Positions 54,803 to 62,100 of a DNA stretch of 64,000 nt are shown in pieces. Source of the stretch: Mucilaginibacter daejeonensis. Its GTDB lineage: Bacteria; Bacteroidota; Bacteroidia; Sphingobacteriales; Sphingobacteriaceae. The position numbers and the translations under genes were made by a program. The notes under the pieces are model-generated. The model worked only from the letters and a program-made list of their open reading frames with translations. It did no database searches and had not been told where the DNA came from. How positions within the stretch are numbered: the first letter of the stretch is position 1; every line of letters starts with the position of its first letter. Where the stretch lies: the NCBI RefSeq assembly GCF_020783335.1, contig NZ_CP086068.1:1736001-1800000 (forward strand), read 5' to 3'.

Positions 54803-55833
54803 CCTTTCTTTAAAGCGTTAAAGAATGCCGCCCAATACGGGTCTTTCTCATAGTAGGGAAGTGGTTCTTCTTTGTCGTTAGTGATCAAAACACATTCGGT
54901 GTTTTCTGTGAACTCGCCGATCACTGTCCCTTTGATGTGTTCTGCGGTAAGCACCGCCAGAACTTGTTGCTCAGAACCGGTTTCTACCGCAATGATCATG
55001 GAACCAGCGCCGATACAGAACCGTGCGTCGATACCAAAGAGTTGGGTCACCTGTTGTTGCGGATGGCCGGTCGGTAGCAGCTCATTATCAATGCGGACGC
55101 CGATACCGGAAGCTTTGCACATTTCATAGACCGCACCAAGCACTCCGCCCTCGGTCACATCGTGCATGGCGGTGATCTGCTGCGTACTTGCGGCAGCCAG
55201 CGCATCAGGCAGGGATGAGATCTGGTAGAACGATTCACAACATGCATCATAAATTTCCTTGCCAAGATGGTGCTGCACCGTTTGGGGGAAGCTCATGGCC
55301 AGCACAGCAGCTGATAAGAGCGCACAATCCTTAGTTACAATGATCTTGTTGCCTGGTTTTGCTTGGCCGCTCAACCGTATCTGATCCAACGGTGCAGTAA
55401 GCAACATGGTGCCACCGCCGGCAATAGTTGAATGTTGGCCTTCGATATTGCATGTATGACCGCCGGTTATTGCCACACCAATTGCCTGACAGTATTGGTG
55501 TATGTGATCCCAATATTTTGTGAGGTCGTCCTGACCAAATTGCGGAGGTAGATTCAATACCATTTGTGCATACATAGGTGCGAAGCCCGTGGTAGCCATA
55601 TCATTGGCCATCAGGTGTACCGATAGCCACGCTGATGCCGCTAAGCCTAATGAGGGGATAAGCGAAAGTGGATCACTCGTCATCGCTAATCCCATGTTAT
55701 TCCCCAGGTCTATCACGGAGACATCCACACCGAAGGCCGGACCTTGTTCAACGTTCTGACGCTTATATCCTAAACGAGGCAGAATGAGTTCGTCAAAACT
55801 GCCGCCATCTATTTTTCCGGAGAATTGAGACAT
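54793..55833 (-). CDS. AIR synthase-related protein (ThiL/HypE/PurM superfamily)
   Basis: 346-residue member of the ATP-using AIRS superfamily that includes ThiL (thiamine monophosphate kinase), HypE, SelD and PurM. N-terminal domain (about 5-165) with LPRLGYKR, FGVDVSVIDLG, MTSDPLSLIPSLG and the ANDMATTGFAPMYAQMVL segment; C-terminal domain (about 170-320) with HDVTEGGVLGAVYEMCKASG. These glycine-rich elements suggest an ATP site and a phosphorylated or carbamoyl-type intermediate. The sequence looks closer to HypE-like proteins than to canonical ThiL. TPP-riboswitch control points to a thiamine precursor as substrate, which is inference. Gap to the methyltransferase is 2 nt and it overlaps the ThiE-like gene by 10 nt. 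Confidence 0.82.
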   Translation of the reverse strand: MSQFSGKIDGGSFDELILPRLGYKRQNVEQGPAFGVDVSVIDLGNNMGLAMTSDPLSLIPSLGLAASAWLSVHLMANDMATTGFAPMYAQMVLNLPPQFGQDDLTKYWDHIHQYCQAIGVAITGGHTCNIEGQHSTIAGGGTMLLTAPLDQIRLSGQAKPGNKIIVTKDCALLSAAVLAMSFPQTVQHHLGKEIYDACCESFYQISSLPDALAAASTQQITAMHDVTEGGVLGAVYEMCKASGIGVRIDNELLPTGHPQQQVTQLFGIDARFCIGAGSMIIAVETGSEQQVLAVLTAEHIKGTVIGEFTENTECVLITNDKEEPLPYYEKDPYWAAFFNALKKGWR

Positions 55834-55835
55834 AA

Positions 55836-56561
55836 CTATCGAGCGTCATTGAACTTAACGTACAATCCAAAGAAATCACCTACCGGAACACTCCATTGTT
55901 GCACAGGGAACCATTCAGGCAAACCGGTGCAGGTCCATTCTAAACTATACTCACGACCATTCAGCGCTTCCGTTATCTTCTCGATCAGTAGGGCAGGAGT
56001 GTAAAAGGTAGCAGTGACGTAGAACGGGTTCTTACCGAATAACTGCTGAACGCGGCGGCGCAATACCTTGGGCGAATTTCGATTCATCATTCCAAAGGCG
56101 ATGCCATGCTTACCCACCCGAGCCGCTTCCCTGATCACCTTGACCGGGTCACGATAATATTCAAAAGTGGTAATGAATGCCACAGCGTCGAACGTGTCGT
56201 CTTTAAAGGGCATGTAATGTGAGTCGGCATTGACCAGGTCGCCCTTAAATAGATGCGCTGCCTGCCCTAACATAAAAGGAGAGAGGTCGCCGCCCGTAGC
56301 ATCGATACCGATCTCGTGCCACCAGCGTGTGAAACGGGTAGTGCCACAGCCAAATTCCAGTAACTCTTTTACCCGCTGGTCTTTACCCAGCAGTTGGGCC
56401 ATCACCTTTTTTTGCCAAACTTCGGCTCGTTTGTAGCGGCCTTCATACCATTGTTCGTAGGTATCAGTATGCTCACGGTTAAAGAACCATTCTTTTCGGC
56501 CTTGCCAATTGGTAAGGCTGCGGGTCATTAAGCCAAAGTCGGCGTTCTGCTTCAGATCCAT
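55836..56561 (-). CDS. Class I SAM-dependent methyltransferase, first gene of TPP-riboswitch operon
   Basis: Rossmann-fold methyltransferase of about 241 residues. The open frame extends to 56624, but that stretch holds the riboswitch terminator, so ATG at 56561 (MDLKQNADFGLM) is chosen. Motif I is LLEFGCGTTRFTRWW (about 67-81), followed by GIDATGGDLSPFMLGQA, the VNADSHYMPFKDDTFDAVAFITTFEYYRD region (about 111-140) with the methyl-acceptor side, and AARVGKHGIAFGMMNRNS. It resembles the UbiE/Coq5-like general group, so the substrate cannot be named. The AIRS-like gene starts 2 nt later. The operon also encodes a Trm112-like protein that could be its activator. Confidence 0.85.
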   Translation of the reverse strand: MDLKQNADFGLMTRSLTNWQGRKEWFFNREHTDTYEQWYEGRYKRAEVWQKKVMAQLLGKDQRVKELLEFGCGTTRFTRWWHEIGIDATGGDLSPFMLGQAAHLFKGDLVNADSHYMPFKDDTFDAVAFITTFEYYRDPVKVIREAARVGKHGIAFGMMNRNSPKVLRRRVQQLFGKNPFYVTATFYTPALLIEKITEALNGREYSLEWTCTGLPEWFPVQQWSVPVGDFFGLYVKFNDAR

Positions 56562-56577
56562 TTTAAACAGGGTTAAA

Positions 56578-56632
56578 CGTAAAAAGCCTTGCTTCGCTGC
56601 CAGATCTTCATGGCATAGAAACAAGGCTTTAC
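56578..56632 (-). terminator. Riboswitch expression-platform terminator
   Basis: On the minus strand AAAGCCTTG (56630-56622) pairs with CAAGGCTTT (56591-56583) and runs into TTTTT (56585-56581), just before the methyltransferase start at 56561. A GCAGCGATCGCTGC palindrome (56643-56656) lies between aptamer and terminator, and its second half (TCGCTGC) can also pair with GCAGCGA inside the terminator loop. A switch between terminator and antiterminator is therefore structurally possible. Confidence 0.75.
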
Positions 56633-56675
56633 CTATTGGATAGCAGCGATCGCTGCCAGCAGTTGATATCAGGCC

Positions 56676-56765
56676 TGTGCATCCCTACGCCGGTATTATC
56701 CGTATCAGGTTTATCGGGTATCATCTCAGCCTTTACTTGTAAGTAAACAGCACCCCGTGCAAGTA
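56676..56765 (-). ncRNA. TPP riboswitch (THI box)
   Basis: On the minus strand the aptamer contains all hallmark segments in order: CGGGGTGCT, CTGAGA (56729-56724), ATACCCG, AACCTGATACGGATAATACC and GGCGTAGGGA, closed by a short TGCA/TGCA P1. It senses thiamine diphosphate and normally represses thiamine synthesis or uptake genes. It controls the methyltransferase, AIRS-like, ThiE-like and Trm112-like genes downstream through a terminator. Confidence 0.95.
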
Positions 56766-57402
56766 TGGCGGCAATGTAGGAACTATTATGTTAGTGGGCA
56801 AATAAAAAAATGAGATCTTGTTGTTAGGTGAAGTAGTAAAAGATACTTTCCTTATCACCGGAGTAGTTGATTTTACCGAAGACCATAGGGCTTTCAAGGT
56901 CAAGCTGCAATAACGACCCGGCCGGTCATATGAATTTTTGATCACAGATAGAGCCTTTAGATCTAGAGCCGGCTATCCGCTTGAACCTTATGCCGTAAAG
57001 TTCGAAGTGAAGTAGTTGTCGATCGTTGATACCGGTAAACAGCCTTTGCATCGATGATGTAAGAGCTGTTCTATTACGGGAGACACCTATCGAAAGTTCG
57101 ATCACAGTATCTCAGCTGTTTCATTCAACGTGTGTGCAACAGCTACTTTGAACACCTTGAATGACACCTTTTGATCTCCTTTACCGACTGGGGCAACTTG
57201 ACATTCGTAGTGAACGAGATCATTTGCATCAAATGGGATGTGAAGGCTACAGGGTTGCCGAAGCGTCTAATATCGTATGGGATAAGGTGGAAAATACGAT
57301 GCGAAGGTGGCCTCATCGCCTGAGGTTAAAAGGGGGCTTGCTGCTTTTGCCATAGCCAGGTCAAGATGCAAAGCGATAAGAGTGGCGGCACTATTAATTA
57401 TA
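56766..57402. other. Intergenic region without a supported gene
   Basis: About 640 bp between the TPP riboswitch and the LLM monooxygenase promoter. The promoter of the riboswitch transcript should lie at its left end on the minus strand. A 64-codon frame at 57161-57355 has no recognisable features. Nothing else is evident; degraded sequence is possible. Confidence 0.5.
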
Positions 57403-57410
57403 TAGCTTTG
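57403..57410 (+). promoter_or_regulatory. Bacteroidota-type -7 element for the LLM monooxygenase
   Basis: TAGCTTTG fits TAnnTTTG and lies 15 nt before the ATG, implying a very short leader. Confidence 0.45.
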
Positions 57411-57424
57411 TGAACTTCTGACCT

Positions 57425-58435
57425 ATGAAAAAAGATAAAGTAGCTTATTCGATACTGGAGTTGGCTTTGGTGGCCCAAGGGGGTACGTTTAACGAAACTT
57501 TGAAAAATTCATTGGCTTTGGCTAAAGAAGCTGAGGCACTGGGCTACTCTCGTTTTTGGTTCGCTGAACATCATAATTCAGCTTATGTAGGTAGCAATGC
57601 ACCCACATTACTGATCGGATATGTGGCTGATAACACTCGAACGATCAAGGTGGGCTCGGGTGGCGTAATGCTTCCTAATCACTCCCCATTGGTGGTGGCA
57701 GAGCAATTTGGAACCTTGGCGCATCTTTATCCAGGGCGTATCGAGATGGGATTGGGCCGAGCGCCCGGTACAGACGGCGAAACTGCACAGGCGATACGGT
57801 CGGACTTTATGCGCGCTGCACACTCGTTCCCGCAAGAGATCGAAAAGATCGAGCGATATTTTGCAAAAGAAAATGCTAATGCGAAAGTACGCGCCGCGAT
57901 CGCGGAGGGAGTGGAGGTGCCCATCTATATCTTGGGTTCCAGCACTGACAGTGCTCACCTTGCCGCTCAAAAAGGGCTGCCTTATGCATTTGCAAGCCAT
58001 TTTGCTTCAACTCATTTGCTAAATGCGCTTGACATTTACCGTCGTGAGTTTCAGCCATCAGAAACTTTGGAAAGGCCATACATTATCGCAGGGGTCAACG
58101 TCATCGTTGCTGAGAGCGATGAACAGGCTGAACGCTTGTTCACCACCCTGATCAACATGTTCGTTGGGATACTGACGGGCAGATCCCAAGGCCTACAACC
58201 ACCGACCGAAATGACGGACGACTTCAGGGAAATGCTTGCCCATCCTACGGTCCATCAAATGCTCAAATACTCCTTTGTGGGCAGCAAGGATACCGTAAAG
58301 GCCAAGATCAAGGCCTTTTTGGATGAAACGGAAGCTGATGAGTTGATCATGGCTTGCAATACCTACGATTTCGAGGACCGCTTGCGATCAACGCGGCTGT
58401 TCGCGCAGATAATAGAAGAGCTCAATCAAGCTTGA
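57425..58435 (+). CDS. LLM-class (luciferase-like) flavin-dependent monooxygenase
   Basis: Cytoplasmic flavin-dependent oxidoreductase of 336 residues in the bacterial luciferase superfamily, MsnO8-like group. The fold markers are YSILELALVAQGG at the start, EALGYSRFWFAEHHN (about 38-52), RTIKVGSGGVMLPNHSPLVVAEQFGTLAHLYPGRIEMGLGRAPGTD (about 72-117, quoted only as landmarks for the FMN site), and VPIYILGSSTDSAHLAAQKGLPYAFASHF in the C-terminal half. Substrate is unknown. It is a single-gene unit with its own promoter. No sulfonate or DMS genes are nearby to suggest a role. Confidence 0.9.
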   Translation: MKKDKVAYSILELALVAQGGTFNETLKNSLALAKEAEALGYSRFWFAEHHNSAYVGSNAPTLLIGYVADNTRTIKVGSGGVMLPNHSPLVVAEQFGTLAHLYPGRIEMGLGRAPGTDGETAQAIRSDFMRAAHSFPQEIEKIERYFAKENANAKVRAAIAEGVEVPIYILGSSTDSAHLAAQKGLPYAFASHFASTHLLNALDIYRREFQPSETLERPYIIAGVNVIVAESDEQAERLFTTLINMFVGILTGRSQGLQPPTEMTDDFREMLAHPTVHQMLKYSFVGSKDTVKAKIKAFLDETEADELIMACNTYDFEDRLRSTRLFAQIIEELNQA

Positions 58436-58652
58436 TAACTGGTTGACCTTCAACATTACTTATCTGACGAAACCCATAGGGACTAATAATCCTGATAATT
58501 AGCCTCGGCATTACGCCCTCATACTAACGTCCGTTGAGCTGAGTGATTATGCTCATTTCCCCTGTTTGCAGTTAGTAAAGCTGTCTTATATATTTCGAAC
58601 AGCTCTTTGGTCTCGTTAAGACAAAAACAAGGCGTTTGAACAGTTATAAAAA
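58436..58652. other. Intergenic region after the LLM gene
   Basis: About 215 bp with no gene. It contains GGTCTCGTTAA (58609-58619), repeated directly at 58782-58792 on the other side of the tRNA scar. Confidence 0.45.
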
Positions 58653-58691
58653 TACAAAAAGCCGCAAATTTCATATTTGCGGCTTTTTGTA
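58653..58691. terminator. Strong bidirectional terminator next to the tRNA remnant
   Basis: ACAAAAAGCCGCAAAT (58654-58669) and ATTTGCGGCTTTTTGT (58675-58690) make a perfect 16-bp stem with 5-nt loop and A/T tracts on both sides. It lies just 3' of the tRNA remnant on the minus strand, where a tRNA terminator would stand, and can also end transcription from the LLM gene. Confidence 0.85.
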
Positions 58692-58708
58692 AGACTGAAT
58701 GGTCGTCT

Positions 58709-58730
58709 GCGGTGAGGGAGGGATTCGAAC
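58709..58730 (-). pseudogene. tRNA 3'-end remnant (probable att scar)
   Basis: On the minus strand this reads GTTCGAATCCCTCCCTCACC plus GC: the T-loop, the 3' side of the T stem (CCCTC), the 3' acceptor strand (CCTCACC) and a discriminator base. The 5' side of the T stem should be GAGGG but is CAAAG, and no D or anticodon arm follows. Only the 3' portion of a tRNA is therefore present, joined to unrelated DNA at 58731. Such fragments mark integration of mobile elements by tyrosine recombinases. Confidence 0.7.
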
Positions 58731-59166
58731 TTTGTTTGAAAATTAGCCCTAACGCCTATATAATGCGGTTTTTGAAAAATAGGTCTCGTTAAAGACCCGC
58801 TCAAATCATATCAACTTATATCAATCTGATAATGCAAGTTACTAATTATTCTAGATAAGAGGCGAATTTTTAGCATGTATGTTATGCAAAGAGTAGTATC
58901 GAAATTTAATTGCAGTTTAAGCTCAATCGTCGTTATTATGGTAAAACACCTGTTGATAGTTAATTGTCCTTATTCCAAACATGTGAATCTGGAATTATTT
59001 GACAGAATACCGTGCACTGGCTTTAGCCTGAAGCTACGGGGAAAGTCAATAAGATAATCGCCCACATCCAGCGTGAGCCAGCCAAATTGCAGGTTACTAC
59101 AACTTGCAAGTCCCATACTTCAAAATATCAAGACCAAATACTTCAGTGGTTCCCTCAAGGTCATAT
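58731..59166. other. Gene-free A/T-rich stretch beside the att scar
   Basis: About 435 bp with short open frames only (for example 58875-59057) and no recognisable gene. It contains the second GGTCTCGTTAA copy (58782-58792), within a small GGTCT/AGACC hairpin. Probably the end of an integrated element or decayed sequence. Confidence 0.45.
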
Positions 59167-62100
59167 CTATGGTTTAACATTCAATTTACCGCCTTCGGTA
59201 TGTGCATTGAACTCCGGCGCATACATGCTTTGTACAGTGCTAATACCTGTAGCAAAATTACCTGGTTGCGTTACCCGTAAGCGATACTCCAGTACATAAC
59301 TGCCTTTGGCTAACCTGTCAATAAAGAAATTAGTGCAAACATCACGGCTTACCTGGTAATAATATAAACCATCCTGGTATTTTGCAGACGATAGTACATC
59401 TAAAGGTTCGGTACCTGCCGGACGCATATCCTTCAGGTGAATGTACTCGTAGTCCCGCCCGGCTTTTAAATAAACAACCACTTTCAGCAAGTCACCGGTT
59501 TGAGGTTGGTGCAGGGCATCAACAGCCGTAAGCACTTCTCCTGCATTATCGCGTTTTACAATAAAGTATTTACGTTCCAAATGCAAATCGGTATTGGATG
59601 GTGTGATTTTATCCAATTGCTCCGTATACTGCCAGTGGAGGGCGCCCCAGCTTATTGTGTTTCCTTTATTGCTTACCTGTAACTTGCCTAACTCGGGTTT
59701 AATTTGTTCATTTACCCAGCTGGCTTTTACATACCCTGTTCCTTCTTCGGCTTTCAGATCAGGTTTTAACAGTTTCAGTGACTGACTGCTTAATTGAATA
59801 TCGGTAGCTTCTGTAACGTTTAACAAATTAATTCCTTTACTCATGAGCAACGCATAACAAGCGGTGGCGGTAGCTTTTGTAGTTGACCAATTGTTTACTT
59901 GTTTGTTTCGCAACAGCCATATTTTCATCTCGTCAACAGCTTTGGTGTGGTTACCCACCTCGGTAAACAGCTCAATCATGAGAGATTGCGTTTCAACGGG
60001 TGACTCGTACCAAAACCAGCCATGACGGTTTTTTACCCAGTACATACCCATTTCGTCGGATTGCTGTGCCGATTCCAGCAGCGAGCGCATAATCTGTTTT
60101 GCCTCCTCGGTGCGTTTATACCTGTGTAGTGTGAGGGCAATAAGGCCCTGCTCATAAAAGCTTTGTTTTTGCCATTGCTTAGCAGCCTGATCTAGGTAAG
60201 CTTGCTGCACCGCCCCAAGTGGCTTGCTTAATGCTGCTTCGGTAAAGTAGCTACGGGTATACCACGCATGCACTTGTACAGGGTATAGGTGCTCCGGCTT
60301 ATCTAGCTTGGCATTTTTGGTTCCAGGTAAGGCATCAGCCATTAGTTGTTTGTCCAGATAAGCCAACGCTTTTTCGGTAATGGCCTGCTGTACATAATTA
60401 GGTTTGTTAATGCGTTGTAGTTGCCCCAGCCCTGCAAGAATATGTTGAGTAATATAACGGTCAGTACGAGTGCCGCCAAACCATGGGAAGCTGCCATCTG
60501 GTAATTGCTTTTTCAGTAATTTATTTAAAGTTTGGTCTTGCTCGTAACCAAGTTTGTTCAAATCAAACAGCAAGGCCAGGCGTTTATGCTGTTCATGTTC
60601 GCTTTGCGCATTTAGGAGCCAGGGCGTTTCTTCTAACAATATATTTTTTAATTCCGGGTTCTTTTCCAGGTTTGACAAGAAGGCTTTGCTGTCGCCGGCT
60701 TTCCAGCGGTCAAGCACCTGGCTAATTTGCGGGTTTTTATTAATAATTGCGGCTGAAAGGGTGTTGGCGAAATACCGGCTAAAAGTTTGCTCGGCACACT
60801 CGTACGGATACTCCATCAGATAGGGCATAGCCTGTACCGCATACCACGCGGGGTTTTGCGTGTACTCTAATGTAAGTGTTTTGCTTTGCAAGTTGGTGCT
60901 ATTCGGCTTTATCAGCTTATCAAAAGTGAAATTGCGGGTTTGGCCAGCCCGTACCAGTATGGGCACCGTTTCGGTAACCAGCATTCGGTTGCTGAGAACG
61001 GGTAGGGTGTTCTCTTCGCCATCAGTATGTTCTGCGCTTGCGGCCGTGATACGATAGGTAACCGGATTCAAACCAGCTGGTATAATCAATGTAAAGCTCA
61101 GGGCCTTGGTGCTGTTGCCGGCTATTTCAAACCTTTGCTCGCCTTGTTGCGGTTGGGCTATTAAATCGACGGGTTGCATGTTTAAGGCATTGAACCATTG
61201 CAGATGGACGGCTCCCTTCAGTGTTTGGGTGGTTAAATTAGCCAGCCGGGCCGATACGGTTATGGTATCACCTTCCCTGAAAAAACGTGGCATATTGGCG
61301 CTAATCATGAGTTGCTTTTGTGTTACAGCCTCTTGTTCCAATGTGCCCATAGCCAGGCTTTGCGTATGTGCAAAAGCTTTAAAGTGCCAGCGGGTTAAGG
61401 CATCGGGCATGGTAAAATCAATCAGTATTTGCCCTTTTTCATCGGTATGTAGTTGTGGATAGAAAAAAGCGGTTTCATTAAAGTTTTTACGTATAGTAAC
61501 AGGTTTAATTAGCCTGATAGCAGGCTCTGCAGCCTTCAAATCTTGCTGAACAGGAGGATCTTTCTCGCGCATCTGCTCATCTGGTTTTACAACTGGGGGC
61601 GGAAAGCGTACTTGATCAACCTTTGGCTTACTAGTATAATCCTTACTCATATAGCCAAACGCCCTATCTTCAGCTACGGCACTACTTACGGGCGCATTGC
61701 CAACCGGTTCATCAATCCGCACAGTTTGCGTTGCATCGCCATGAATTGATTTTACACCCGGGTCGGCAGTTGGTAGATCAAATAGTCTCCTTTCTAAAAT
61801 GATGGTAAGCCTCTCACTTGGTTTCGTTGATGCCTCGGTAACCTGATACTCGGGATGCGCAAATTGCAGTATAGCGTTTTTAGGTACCTTAATTCTGAAG
61901 TATCCTGATGAATTGGTACGGGTAGCTATTTTAGAATATTTTATTTTTACTATAGCGTTGGGTAAACCAAGACCTGTATTTTCGTCTGCTACCAAGCCAA
62001 TTACATCGTATCCAAGCTTAATAAGCTTCGCATTTTTAAGGTATAAGGTTGCCAGTGCATTGTCTCTTAACCCTGCATTTTTTAAGTATCGGGTTTGTTC

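Noticed and set aside
57161..57355. 64-codon frame in the gap before the LLM gene
   Set aside because: No motif, no promoter and no hydrophobic or charged pattern; likely chance.
58709..58800. Intact tRNA gene at this place
   Set aside because: Only the T-loop and 3' acceptor part match; the T stem is unpaired and no D or anticodon arm can be drawn from the adjoining sequence.
58875..59057. 60-codon frame next to the tRNA scar
   Set aside because: No similarity or start signal; may be a decayed piece of an element but not supportable as a gene.
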